In this document: positions 10,549 to 20,700 of the stretch, one piece after another
Position numbering within the stretch: the first letter of the stretch is position 1
How the letters are laid out: each line of letters begins with the position of its first letter
Assembly: GCA_018710985.1 (NCBI GenBank)
Contig: DVIV01000002.1
Coordinates: forward strand, 1-49,945
Reading direction: 5' to 3'
Origin: Candidatus Limiplasma pullicola
GTDB lineage: Bacteria > Bacillota > Clostridia > Christensenellales > Aristaeellaceae
DNA: 49,945 nt
Notes under the pieces: model-generated
Seen by the model: only the letters and a program-made list of their open reading frames with translations
The model's database searches: none
Told to the model about the DNA's origin: nothing
Program-made: the position numbers and the translations under genes

Positions 10549-11633
10549 TCATCGTTCCGCTAATGCCAAGTCCGCAATGGGAACAAAGCCGCGAATCGGC
10601 TCGCCATCTATCGTCACTTCAGCATATATATAGCTGGCATCCCACCCGCTTAGTCCGATGATTCGCGTGCCGGAATGCAGCGTCTTATAGCACTTCTGAG
10701 AGAAAACCGGATCGTCTGTCAAACAGGTATCTGTACTTGCCACCAACGAAACGGAGTCAAAACAGCACGTACTGATTTTCAGCTCTCGTTCTGTCAGCGG
10801 GAACGCATTTGCTGTAATGTAGCCGAAATACGCGTGGTTTATATTGTCCCGATAACCGATGAAATACCAACCGTCAGCATTGCCGTAGAACGAGAAGGTT
10901 TCGTTTTGAAAAAGAGCCGAAGTATCAACTTTGCTTGCACTTTCGGGCGCAACATGAACATGTACATCTTTAGGCAGTAAATCCGTGCTAATCTGATCTT
11001 GACCAAAGTGGTTTTCGTTCAAAACGGTAAGCACAGCATTGCTTTTTTCTACCTTTCCATGCTTTTGGGAAATAACAGAGGATTGCAGTTGAGCCAGGTA
11101 ATCTGATTATACTCGCTCAGGTTCCAATAAGCGGAATCATCAGCAGAATAGAATCGCAATCCCGCGGCATTCGTTTCTCCAATGGCAATGCAATGTTCAC
11201 CATCAGCATGAAACGCTGCTCGATATAACCTTGTAAAATGATCCGTACCTCCGGCATAGTAATCATACTGTTCTCCCGGCCAGCTCATTTTAAAACGTTC
11301 CGAATCAATTTTCTGAATTTGCAATGTTTTATTCTGTTTTGTTCCGGGATACAGAGCGTTTCGAGTATAGCCTACAAGATCCCATTGCTTTTCAGTCTCT
11401 TTGGCAACAAAAAGGACACAGTAATCTTCCATTTCCAACACAAATACTGATATGTCTGCCGGATGCCCGGAAAGAGTATCTTCGTCGGCGGTCAATAGCG
11501 TAAACTGATCAAATTGTCCGGTTTCATAGACCATTGCTTACAGCTCTCCTGGAAATGAAACCGGCTGACTTTCCGCCAAAGCTCCAGAAGATAAAAGAGC
11601 AGATACGAGAAAGCAGAGCATCCGTTTTTTCAC
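10549..11633 (-). pseudogene. Broken secreted protein gene (signal peptide, SH3-like end)
   Basis: Reading from GTG 11633 the frame encodes a classic signal peptide (MKKRMLCFLVSALLSSGALA) and eleven more residues, then hits TAA at 11538-11540. The same frame resumes two codons later and runs 161 residues to 11049. A second 161-residue stretch (10549-11034) is in another frame, and its frame extends upstream across the first stop, so one frameshift near 11050-11090 would join them. The rejoined protein would be about 355 residues. The C-terminal part (ending GFVPIADLALAER) resembles bacterial SH3-like wall-binding modules. No function can be named. Two separate lesions argue for a real pseudogene over a single sequencing error. 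Confidence 0.7.
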
Positions 11634-11711
11634 TGTGAAACGCCTTCTTTGGAATCTGTCATACCGTCATGCCAGGATCATATATTCCACAACGAAAGGT
11701 GGAACGGCTCT

Positions 11712-12911
11712 TCAGGACTTTATACTTTCCTTTTCCGGCGCCACCGCCAACAGGTATGCGCACAGGCTGAACGCCGTGACCGACAGCAGCTTGTACGTCA
11801 TCCAGTAATGGATGTTGCTGTGATTCTGCACCGCCAGATACCACACGAACGGGTACAGGGCCACCGACGCCACCGGCAGGGCGCGAAGCCAGCCCTTCGC
11901 TCCCGTCCGCATCCGCAGCGCACGCACGCCCAGCCAGGCCAGCAGCAGCGCCAGCAGCAGCACATTGGACCTTGTAAAGAAGGTTTCCATATTGATCTGT
12001 ACCGCGCCGGCGGGGGTCATGGGATACCACTTGCCGTCCTCCGGCACACCGGTCATGCGCCACATGGCCTGACCGAAAATATCTCCCAGCACATTTTGTC
12101 CGGTAAGCAGCGTGCCCACCAGTCCCTTGCCCACCCAGGTCAGGGCATAGCCGACCATCCACGCAGCCGAAAGGCCGATGGTCTGCACCCACAGCCGCCG
12201 CGCGCTCACATCCTCACGCACCCCCAGCAGCTGGCAGCACAAAAGCGGATACCCCAGCGCCAGGACAGGGAAGGTCAGCAGGTCCGAAAAGCATACCAAC
12301 GACCCCAGTATCAGAAAAAATTCCGGAAGCCGGGCGCGAACGGCTTTGGGCCAGCGCAGCTGCACATAGCATCCCAGCAAAGCCAGGCTGGTGACGGCCA
12401 TGTAATGCTGGCAAAACGGCGCAATCAGCAAAAAACCCATCAACAGGCCCGCCGCGAACGTCAGCGCGGTCCTCCTGCCCAGCAGCGACCGCATGCGGGC
12501 GTAGCAGCCCAGCAGCAGCCCCATCAGCAGCATTATGTTCAAATAACGCATGCCGCTGATGCCCAGCACCGCCAGCAATGGCCGCAGCAGCACGGCATAG
12601 CCGTGCCAGTAGCGGGCATATTCGGTGTGCATGGCCGCGTCTACCACACTGCGGCCGTCGCGCAGGAGCGACGTGTAGATGACCCGGTCCGATATGTTGT
12701 CCGTAATTCCAAAATCCGAATGCCAGAAGTAGTTGCCATAGCAACCCCAGTAATTGACTTCCTCATCAATGACGGCTACAGCCCCCTGCACCTTTCCGGC
12801 TACCCACTCGTCAGGAAAGATATAAACCGCCAGCATAAGCCCCGTGTATAGCACCACCAGCACCACCAGCAGCACTCCCAGCCCGGCGCCCCGGCGGACG
12901 ACTTTCCTCAT
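11712..12911 (-). CDS. Polytopic membrane protein of unknown function
   Basis: 399 residues with about ten hydrophobic segments, the first at 9-32, and a basic N terminus (MRKVVRRGAG). A periplasmic-side loop after helix 1 has the acidic and aromatic string DEEVNYWGCYGNYFWHS. Near the C terminus, NHSNIHYWMTYKLLS precedes the last helix. The architecture recalls GT-C-type glycosyltransferases or polymer-export membrane proteins, but no catalytic signature is clear. The start has GGGAGGAGA upstream. It stands alone, divergent from the response regulator. Confidence 0.8.
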   Translation of the reverse strand: MRKVVRRGAGLGVLLVVLVVLYTGLMLAVYIFPDEWVAGKVQGAVAVIDEEVNYWGCYGNYFWHSDFGITDNISDRVIYTSLLRDGRSVVDAAMHTEYARYWHGYAVLLRPLLAVLGISGMRYLNIMLLMGLLLGCYARMRSLLGRRTALTFAAGLLMGFLLIAPFCQHYMAVTSLALLGCYVQLRWPKAVRARLPEFFLILGSLVCFSDLLTFPVLALGYPLLCCQLLGVREDVSARRLWVQTIGLSAAWMVGYALTWVGKGLVGTLLTGQNVLGDIFGQAMWRMTGVPEDGKWYPMTPAGAVQINMETFFTRSNVLLLALLLAWLGVRALRMRTGAKGWLRALPVASVALYPFVWYLAVQNHSNIHYWMTYKLLSVTAFSLCAYLLAVAPEKESIKS

Positions 12912-13048
12912 TCTTCCATTCTCCTCCCTAATATGGTTCGTTTGTGAAACAATGTTAGTATATCTTTATATTCTCAAAAAGGCAAGCACCTCGCCCCGCC
13001 TTTACGCCCCGCTTTCTCCGTGGTATCATAGGCGCGGGAGGGAACGCC

Positions 13049-13720
13049 ATGTACCGCATACTCATCGTCGAGGACGACCCCGTCATCACCGAAACCCTGT
13101 GCGCCTACATGGGCCGGTGGGGGATGGAAGCGCGGGGCGTGGAGGATTTTCAAAACGTGCTGCGCGAATTTGCCGCCTTTGATCCGCAGCTGGTGCTGAT
13201 GGACATCACCCTGCCGTTCTTTGACGGCTATCACTGGTGCGCCGAGATCCGCAAAGTCAGTACGGCGCCCATTCTCTTCATCTCTTCGGCGGAGGACAAT
13301 CTCAACATCCTGCGCGCGCTGGATGCGGGGGCGGATGATTTTGTCTCCAAGCCCTTCGACCTCAGCGTTCTTATGGCCAAGGTGCAGGCGCTTCTGCGCC
13401 GCGCCTATGACTTTGCGGGGCAAAGTCCCCTGCTGACCCATGGGGATCTCATCCTGAACGCCTCCGACGGGGCGGTGACCTGCCGGGGGCAGCGTGCGGA
13501 GCTTACGCGCAACGAAAACCGCATCCTGACCGTGCTCATGGAAAACAAGGGCAAAATCGTCAGCCGCGACGCGCTCATGGCCCGCCTGTGGGAAACCGAC
13601 GCCTTTGTGGACGAAAACACCCTGAGCGTCAACATCACGCGCCTGCGCCGCAAGCTGGCCGCCGTCGGCGCGGAGGATCTGATCAAGACCAGAAAGGGCA
13701 TGGGGTATCTGATCGAATGA
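13049..13720 (+). CDS. OmpR-family response regulator, Bce-type module
   Basis: 223 residues. The receiver domain has acidic residues E8-D9-D10, phospho-acceptor D52 (LVLMDITLPFFDG) and K101. The C-terminal winged helix (about 130-223) ends in RKLAAVGAEDLIKTRKGMGY. It overlaps the kinase gene by four bases (ATGA) and leads an operon with an ABC transporter. That arrangement is typical of BceRS/VraSR-like peptide-antibiotic responses, where the regulator activates the adjacent transporter. Confidence 0.95.
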   Translation: MYRILIVEDDPVITETLCAYMGRWGMEARGVEDFQNVLREFAAFDPQLVLMDITLPFFDGYHWCAEIRKVSTAPILFISSAEDNLNILRALDAGADDFVSKPFDLSVLMAKVQALLRRAYDFAGQSPLLTHGDLILNASDGAVTCRGQRAELTRNENRILTVLMENKGKIVSRDALMARLWETDAFVDENTLSVNITRLRRKLAAVGAEDLIKTRKGMGYLIE

Positions 13721-14727
13721 AAACGCTTCGCTGGGGTACGCTTCTCCTTCGCTACGCGCGCGACCGCCTGTTCCATATCGTGCTGGCGATCGCCTGTCCG
13801 GCGGTTTTTGCGCTGATATGCGCCCTTGCCGGCGCGCCGCTGGCGGGCGTCGTTTACGCCGGCGTGCTGGTGCTGGCGGGCGCGCTGATCGCGCTTTGCG
13901 TGGACCTGCCGCGCTATGTCCGCCGCCACAGGGAGCTGCAGAGCCTGCTGGATAGCTGCCTGTACGCAGCCACGGTTCTTCCCGCCCCGCACGGGCTTGT
14001 GGAGGAGGACTGGCGCGCGCTGCTTTTGTGCGCCATCGACCAGAGCGCGGGCCAGGCCGACGCCCATGACCGCGACCGGCGCGACCGCGAGGCCTACGCC
14101 GCCCTGTGGGCGCACCAGATCAAGGTGCCGCTGGCGGCCATGCGCATGCTGCTCCAGGCCGAACCCGGTCCCGCCTCGGACCGACTGTCGGTGGAGCTGT
14201 TCAAGGTGGAGCAGTACGTGGAAATGTCGCTGGGTTACCAGCGCCTGTCCGGTCCCTCGACCGATTTTTCCCTGCGGGAGTGCGATGTGAACGCCGTGAT
14301 GCTGGCTGCGGCGCGCCGCTTCGCGCCCCTGTTCATTCAGAAAAAGCTGCGCCTGAACTATCAGGAAACGACCCTGCGCTCCCTCACGGATGAAAAATGG
14401 CTGGCCTTTGTGCTTGAGCAGGTGCTCAGCAACGCCGTCAAGTACACCCGCCGGGGCAGCGTGACCCTGCGCGCCGACGAGGACGCCCACGCCGTGATCG
14501 TGGAGGATACGGGCATCGGCATCGCGCCGGAGGACCTGCCCCGCGTGTTTGACCACGGCTATACCGGCCTCAACGGTCGGGAGGACAAGCGCGCCACGGG
14601 GCTGGGGCTGTATCTGTGCAAGCGTGTGCTGGACCAGCTCGGTCACACCATCTCCATCGCCTCCGAGCCGGGGCGCGGCACGCGGGTGACCATCGGCCTG
14701 GACAGCCTGCGCATGCGCATGGAATGA
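13717..14727 (+). CDS. Intramembrane-sensing sensor histidine kinase, BceS-like
   Basis: 336 residues. Two N-terminal helices (about 21-38 and 44-62) are separated by only a few residues, so there is no extracellular sensor domain. A short linker leads to the H-box WAHQIKVPLAAM (H133), the N-box LSNAVKYT, the G1 box DTGIGI and the G2 motif GLGLYLCKRV. BceS-type kinases sense through the partner ABC transporter, which is encoded immediately downstream. Translation is coupled to the response regulator gene. Confidence 0.94.
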   Translation: MKTLRWGTLLLRYARDRLFHIVLAIACPAVFALICALAGAPLAGVVYAGVLVLAGALIALCVDLPRYVRRHRELQSLLDSCLYAATVLPAPHGLVEEDWRALLLCAIDQSAGQADAHDRDRRDREAYAALWAHQIKVPLAAMRMLLQAEPGPASDRLSVELFKVEQYVEMSLGYQRLSGPSTDFSLRECDVNAVMLAAARRFAPLFIQKKLRLNYQETTLRSLTDEKWLAFVLEQVLSNAVKYTRRGSVTLRADEDAHAVIVEDTGIGIAPEDLPRVFDHGYTGLNGREDKRATGLGLYLCKRVLDQLGHTISIASEPGRGTRVTIGLDSLRMRME

Positions 14728-14734
14728 GCCAACA

Positions 14735-14807
14735 TGACAAAAACGTAAGCTGCGCAGGCAAACTGTAAGGCAAATCCATGGCGCACGTTTCCGCCGTAAG
14801 GTATACT
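14735..14807 (+). promoter_or_regulatory. Activator-type promoter of the ABC transporter genes
   Basis: A BceR-like site TGACA-N4-CGTAA spans 14735-14748. GTAA cores recur in the same orientation at 14745, 14765 and 14796, with spacings of 20 and 31 bases, close to two and three helical turns. TATACT (14802-14807) is a good -10, but the sequence 17 bases upstream is GC-rich and unlike TTGACA. A strong -10 with no -35 fits a promoter that depends on the adjacent response regulator. Confidence 0.55.
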
Positions 14808-14834
14808 CTGACTCGAACAAAGGAGGTATGCCTC

Positions 14835-15602
14835 ATGGCAATGCTGGAAGTCGATCATCTGCAAAAGATCTATACCACCCGCTTTGGCGCCAGCCAGGTA
14901 CAGGCGCTGACCGACGTGACCTTTTCGGTGGAAAAGGGCGAGTACGTGGCGATCATGGGTGAAAGCGGCAGCGGCAAGACCACCCTGCTCAACATTTTGG
15001 CCGCCCTGGACAGGCCCACGCGCGGCGAGGTGCGTCTGAACGGAAAGCTTCTCTCCTCCATCTCCGAAAAGGAGCTTTCCGCCTTCCGCCGGGACAACCT
15101 GGGTTTTGTGTTTCAGGACTTTAATCTTCTGGACACCTTCTCCATCCGTGACAACATCTTTCTTCCCCTGGTGCTGGCAGGCTGCCCCTACCGCGAGATG
15201 GAAAACCGCCTGACCCCCATCGCCCAGAAGCTGGGCATCGGCGGCATTCTCTCCAAATTCCCCTATGAGGTCAGTGGCGGCCAGAAGCAGCGCACCGCGG
15301 TCGCGCGCGCCCTCATCACCCGGCCCCAGCTCATCCTGGCCGATGAGCCCACCGGCGCGCTGGACAGCCGCGCCACGGACAGCCTTCTGCGCCTTTTCGG
15401 CGAAATCAACGAGGACGGCCAGACCATCCTCATGGTCACCCACTCGGTCAAGGCCGCCAGCCATGCAACGCGCGTGATGTTCATCAAGGATGGCGAGGTA
15501 TTCCATCAGCTCTACCGCGGGCTGGGCGGCGCGGAGGAGCTTTACCAGCGCATCAGCGACACCCTCACCGTCATCGCTACGGGAGGCGCCCGCCATGCGT
15601 AA
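14835..15602 (+). CDS. ABC transporter ATPase, BceA-like
   Basis: 255 residues of the MacB/LolD/BceA class. Walker A is GESGSGKTT (42-50), followed by Q-loop FVFQDFNLLDTF, signature VSGGQKQR and Walker B LILADEPTGALDS. The ATG at 14835 follows AGGAGG. It overlaps the permease start by eight bases. With its permease it would remove or shield a cell-wall-active peptide and relay the signal to the kinase. Confidence 0.96.
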   Translation: MAMLEVDHLQKIYTTRFGASQVQALTDVTFSVEKGEYVAIMGESGSGKTTLLNILAALDRPTRGEVRLNGKLLSSISEKELSAFRRDNLGFVFQDFNLLDTFSIRDNIFLPLVLAGCPYREMENRLTPIAQKLGIGGILSKFPYEVSGGQKQRTAVARALITRPQLILADEPTGALDSRATDSLLRLFGEINEDGQTILMVTHSVKAASHATRVMFIKDGEVFHQLYRGLGGAEELYQRISDTLTVIATGGARHA

Positions 15603-17565
15603 AGGTTTCTTTCCACGGCTGGCCCTCAGCGGAATCCGCAAAAACCGCAGCATCTACTATCCCTATATTCTCACCGCCGTGCTGACCACGGCCATGATGT
15701 ACATCATGGGTTCCCTGCAAAACGTCACCACCGATTATTCGGGTACCCTGGCCTTTTCCCTCCAGCTGGGCATCGTGGTCACCTCCGTTTTCAGCGTGAT
15801 CTTTCTGTTCTATACCAACAGCTTTCTCATGCGCCGCCGCAAAAAGGAGTTCGGCCTGTACAACATTCTGGGCATGGAAAAGCGACACCTCGCCCGCCTG
15901 ATTCTCTGGGAAACGATGCTCATGCTGCTCATCAGCCTGCTGCTGGGGCTGGCGGTGGGCATCCTGCTGGACAAGCTGATGCACCTTCTGCTCTCCCATC
16001 TGGTGGGGCAGGCGGTCTCGCTCACGTTTGCCGTCTCTCCCGGAGCCATGCGCTATACGGCCCTTCTCATCAGCGTCACCTTCGGCCTGATCCTGCTCAA
16101 TTCCGTGCGTCAGGTCTACTTTGCCCGCCCTGTCGAGCTTCTGCGCAGCGCGGAGGTCGGCGAGCGCGAGCCCAAGGCGCGCTGGTTTATCACGCTGCTG
16201 GGCCTGATCACGCTGGGCACGGGCTACTGGCTGAGCGCCACGGTCAAGGACGCAGGCGCGATGATCCTGTTCTTCTTTGTGGCGGTGCTGCTGGTGATCG
16301 CGGGCACCTACCTGCTCTTTACCGCTGGCAGCGTCACCCTGCTCAAGGCCCTTCGCAAAAACCGGCGCTACTACTACAAGCCGGACCACTTCATCAGCGT
16401 TTCCGGCATGATCTACCGCATGAGGCAAAACGCCGTGGGCCTGGCCAACGTGTGTATCCTGTGCACCATGGTCCTGGTGATGGTCTTTTCTACCCTCTCC
16501 CTGTGGCTGGGCATGGAGGATACGCTCAACAGCCGCATCCGCGCCGATATTGACGTTCGCAGCAAAACCACGGACATCGCCGCGCTGGAAGCCGCCGTGG
16601 ATGAGGTTTTGCAGCAGGCGGGCGCCTCGCGCGAGAACACCTGGACCTACCGCTACCTGTCCTTCTCGGCCCTGCCCGCCAAAGACGGGTTCGTTACCCC
16701 CGCTTCCTTCACTGAAAGCGACATGCTCATTGCCAGCCCCGCCACCTTTCAGGTCCTTGTGCTGGAGGACTACAACCGCATGCTGGGCCAAAGCGAAACG
16801 CTTGCGCCCGGTGAAGCGCTGCTGGAGTGTAGCCGCGGCAATTTCGAGGGCGACACCCTGCGCCTGCTGGATGAAACCTTTACCATCAAAAAGCGCATCT
16901 CAGACGGTCTGGGAGCCGGACAGGCGCTGGCCAGCATCTACGATTACTACTGCCTTGTGGTCGACAGCATGGACACCCTCGCCCGTCTGGACCGGCAGCA
17001 GCAGGCGCTTTACGGCGATTTGTCCTCGTCGGTTTCCACCACGATGAGCTTTACGCTCGTTCCTGCCTCGGAGGAGCTGTCGCGCTCGGTGGGAACGCTC
17101 CTTCGCGACCGCGCCGAAGCCGACGGATTTACCAGCGTGGCCGAGCGCTCGGAGCTTGAGGAAAACCTGCTGGCGCTCTATGGCGGGCTGCTGTTCGTGG
17201 GTCTGTTTCTGGGGCTGCTGTTCACCATGGCCATGATCCTCATTATTTATTACAAGCAGATCACCGAGGGCTATGAGGACCGCGAGCGCTACCGCATCAT
17301 GCGCAAGGTTGGCCTGAGCCGCCGGGAGATTCGCCGCTCCATCTCCTCGCAGATTCTGATCGTGTTCTTCCTGCCGCTGGCGGCTGCGGGGCTGCATGTG
17401 GCCTTCGCCTTTCCGGGCATCGTCACCATGTTCCGGGCGTTCAGCATGACCAACGTGACTTTGATCGCCGGCTGCGCGCTGGGCAGCTTTGCGGGCTTCG
17501 CGGTGCTCTACGGCGCGGTGTACCTGCTCACGGCCCGCGTGTACTACCGCATCGTCAGCGAGTGA
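15595..17565 (+). CDS. ABC transporter permease, BceB-like (FtsX domains)
   Basis: 656 residues with ten predicted membrane helices: one near 20-42, three at about 55-160, two at 195-250, then one near 285-305. A large extracellular domain of about 200 residues follows (roughly 310-525) before the last three helices. This is the BceB/VraG layout, in which the extracellular domain recognises the peptide-lipid complex. Two FtsX-like regions are visible (LGMEKRHLARLILWE and RKVGLSRREIRRSIS). Which antibiotic it responds to cannot be read from sequence. Confidence 0.95.
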   Translation: MRKGFFPRLALSGIRKNRSIYYPYILTAVLTTAMMYIMGSLQNVTTDYSGTLAFSLQLGIVVTSVFSVIFLFYTNSFLMRRRKKEFGLYNILGMEKRHLARLILWETMLMLLISLLLGLAVGILLDKLMHLLLSHLVGQAVSLTFAVSPGAMRYTALLISVTFGLILLNSVRQVYFARPVELLRSAEVGEREPKARWFITLLGLITLGTGYWLSATVKDAGAMILFFFVAVLLVIAGTYLLFTAGSVTLLKALRKNRRYYYKPDHFISVSGMIYRMRQNAVGLANVCILCTMVLVMVFSTLSLWLGMEDTLNSRIRADIDVRSKTTDIAALEAAVDEVLQQAGASRENTWTYRYLSFSALPAKDGFVTPASFTESDMLIASPATFQVLVLEDYNRMLGQSETLAPGEALLECSRGNFEGDTLRLLDETFTIKKRISDGLGAGQALASIYDYYCLVVDSMDTLARLDRQQQALYGDLSSSVSTTMSFTLVPASEELSRSVGTLLRDRAEADGFTSVAERSELEENLLALYGGLLFVGLFLGLLFTMAMILIIYYKQITEGYEDRERYRIMRKVGLSRREIRRSISSQILIVFFLPLAAAGLHVAFAFPGIVTMFRAFSMTNVTLIAGCALGSFAGFAVLYGAVYLLTARVYYRIVSE

Positions 17566-17575
17566 GGTGACGGCT

Positions 17576-17743
17576 ATGATCAAAACCGTCTCCCCGCTGC
17601 GCCGCCGTCTGGCAGACGGCCTGTTCTGGACGGGCTTCGCGTTTTGCTGCCTGCTGCTGGTGCCGGTGTGCCTGCTGCTCTGGCTCATTCGCGGCATCTT
17701 CGCCGCGGTGGACTGGTGCTCCATGCGGCTCAAAAGCGCATAA
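17576..17743 (+). CDS. Small membrane protein ending the Bce-like operon
   Basis: A 55-residue protein from ATG 17576, preceded by GAGGTG and only ten bases after the permease stop. It has a basic N terminus (MIKTVSPLRRRLADG), one hydrophobic segment (about 17-41) and the C-terminal tail RGIFAAVDWCSMRLKSA. The position before a strong terminator, good ribosome site and clear topology support a real gene. I do not recognise the family; a transporter or kinase accessory subunit is possible. Confidence 0.6.
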   Translation: MIKTVSPLRRRLADGLFWTGFAFCCLLLVPVCLLLWLIRGIFAAVDWCSMRLKSA

Positions 17744-17746
17744 CGT

Positions 17747-17778
17747 CAGGGGGAGGCCAAACGGCCTCCCCCTGTTTT
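17747..17778. terminator. Bidirectional terminator between Bce operon and PBP gene
   Basis: CAGGGGGAGGCC (17747-17758) and GGCCTCCCCCTG (17763-17774) form a perfect 12-bp stem with loop AAAC, followed by TTTT on the plus strand. It separates two convergent genes and overlaps the end of the penicillin-binding protein gene. Confidence 0.9.
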
Positions 17779-20700
17779 CAGTCGCTCCAGAAAATCGATC
17801 GCTGATTCTCGGTCATGCTCTGCACGGCGTTCGTCTCGTCCTCGCCTCCGCCGGTGAAGAAGTTTCGCACCGTATCCCACAGGCTGCCTGCGCCGGACAG
17901 CTTGGCCTGCGCCACCTGCACGGCCTGCACGCCCTCCAGCAGAATCCCGTTGTTGAGCAGCTCCGCATGCACCGGGATCACGCGGTAGGTGTAGACCACG
18001 CCGGGCTTTGCGCTGGTATCGGCATAGTACAGGGTTTCACCCGCGGTGCCGTAGAGCTCGGTCAGGACAAAGCTCTCGCCGTAGGTATCGCGCTGCACGC
18101 GGTAGATGGCGGTATCCGCCGGCTGGATCATCAGAAGCGGATAGCCGCTTTCGTTGTGCCCCACGGTAAAGTTGTTGGGCGAGCGCGGCGGGGTCCAGAT
18201 GTCGCTCTTCTTGGTGGGGTAGTTGCTCGCCGAGAAGTACTCGGTGTAGCGGTACGCCTTGGGCGTCAGGTCCACGGCGAGCATGGGTTCGCCCCGCCAC
18301 TTGATGGCCTGCTTGTCGATCTCCAGGGCGATGATGCCCTCCGGCCGGGTGAACTGGGGCTTGTCGCGGTTCTGATAGAGGGCCTTGAAGTAATCGCGGG
18401 CCATGGCGGCGGTGTTGTCGCCGCCGCTGATCCAGCCCTGCAGCTTGTGGCTGCTGTCCGGTTCGTCAAAGCCCATCCAGAAGGCGCATGCGATCTCGGT
18501 GTTGTAGGCGGCCATCCAGATGTCGCGGTTGCCGCCGCCGGTCATGTTGACGGTGCCGGTCTTGCCCGCCACGGGCGTACCCGCGGCGGAGAGCTTGGCG
18601 CCTGTGCCCGAGGACGTGACCGACTGCAAAAGGCTGGTCATCAGGAACGCCGACTGCTCGGACAGCACCCGTTCGCCCTCGCTGCGGTGCTGGTAGAGCA
18701 CGCGGCCGGACGCGTCCGTCACCTTGGTGATGAAGTGCGGGCTATTGAAGACCCCGCCGTTGCCAAAGGGGGCGTAGGCCGCGGCGAGCTGCACGGGCGA
18801 AACGCCGTAGGTCATGGCGCCCAGCGCGAGAGCCAGGTTGGCGTCGCGGTCATCCAGCGGGATGCCCACCTTTTCCAGGTACGCACGGCCCGCTTCCACG
18901 CCGATCTCATCCAGCAGCGCCACCGTGGCCACGTTGAGACTGCTCTGCAGGGCAGAGCGGATGCTGACGTTGCCGTAGTAGGTATAGCTGGCGTTGCGCG
19001 GCTTGTAGCCGCCGAAGTTGGTCGGTTCGTCCTTGAGGACGCTGGCGGTCATGTAGCCGTACTGGTCGATGGCCGGAGCGTAGGCCACCAGCGGCTTGAG
19101 CGCAGAGCCCGGCTGACGGCGCAGGCGCGTAGCGCGGTTGAAGCCGCGGCGTACATCGTAGCTGCGCCCGCCTACGATGGCCAGCACCTCGCCGGTCTGG
19201 GTGTTGACGCACGCGGCAGCGCCCTGCACGGGCGTTCCGTCCGAGGCGTCGGCTGGGAAGATATCTTTGGTGAATTCCTTGTCCAGCTGGTCCTGATGTG
19301 CGCGGCTCATGGTGGTTTCAATCACCAGGCCGCCGGTGAGCACCTGATCGCTGGTCATGCCCAGCAGGGTTTCGGCCTCGTCCAGCACCGCGTCCACAAA
19401 CCAGCCGTACTGCAGCGTTTCCGCCGGGCGCTCCACCACGGCAATGGCCTCGGCGGCGGCCTCGTCGTGCGTGGCCTGGTCGATTATCCCCTCCTGAAGC
19501 ATGGTATCGAGGATATACAGGCGGCGGGATCGGTTGTTTTCCTCGTTCACATGGGGCGCATAATAGCTGGGCGCCTTGATGCTGGCCGCCAGCGAAGCCG
19601 CCTGCGCCAGCGTCAGATCCTCCGCATCCACGCCGAAATACGTCTGCGCCGCAGCCTGAATGCCGTAGGCCCCGTTGCCGAAATAGATATAGTTCAGGTA
19701 CATGGCAAGAATTTCGTCTTTGCTCATCTGCCGTTCCAGATTGACGGCCAGCCACATCTCCTCGAGCTTGCGCGCGATGGTTTTCTGCGTGCTCAGATGG
19801 CTCTGGCGGATGAGCTGCATGGTGATGGTGCTCGCGCCCTGCGCATAGCCGCCCTCCCGCAGGTTGGCGGCCAGCGCACCGAACAGGCGCACGAAGTCGA
19901 TGCCGTGATGGTTGTAAAAGCGCAGGTCCTCCGCCGCCAGAAACACCTGCCGCGTCAGGACCGGAATGCGCTCCAGCGGAATGACCACGCGGTTTTCCGC
20001 GCCCTGAATCTTGGTGATGAGTTCCCCCGCGTTGTCGTACATGCGCCCGGTCTGGGGCGCGGCGGTGATCTTGCTGATGTCCAGGGTCTGCCAGTGCGGC
20101 ACGTCAAAGGCAAAGTAGGCTGTCACCAGCCCGATGACGCCCAGGCTCAACAGCACTGCCAGCACCGTGCGCACAGGATGGCGCTTGCCCTTGCGGCGCT
20201 GCCGCCGGGCGCGGCGGCCCGCCCGCCCGGCGGGCTCCGTTTCGCCGTCTGAGGTCACGCCGCCGTCCGTCTCTCCCGCGCCATCCGCTTCCCCTTCCGT
20301 CCCGGACATTTCGTCTCCGTCACGCGTCTCGTCTTCGGAAAGCGGCGTCTCCTCCTGCCGCGGCTCATCTTCGCCAGGCGCGGGCACGTCCTCCGCAGGC
20401 ATGCCATCCTCCGTCTGCGCGTCACTGTCCGGGGCGTTTTCCGACGTTTCTTCCGGCACGGACAGCTCGGAAGGCGGCATCTCCTCCTGCCGCTCATCGT
20501 CCTCCGGACCGTCTTCCGGCATTTCCTCCGTCAGGGAGGCGCTTTCTTCGCCCTCAATGCCGCCTTCGGAGGGCCCGTCACCCTCCCCCATTGAGTCATC
20601 CTGCGCAGATACGCCGCCCGCCAGCGCCCGGCTGTCGCTGCTGCGCGCCGCGTCTTCGGCCAGCGCAGCCTCACGCGCAGCCGGAGAGTCGGCGTTTTCT

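Noticed and set aside
17967-20252. 761-codon plus-strand frame opposite the penicillin-binding protein
   Set aside because: Antisense to clear GT51 and transpeptidase motifs, with no ribosome site or domain of its own.
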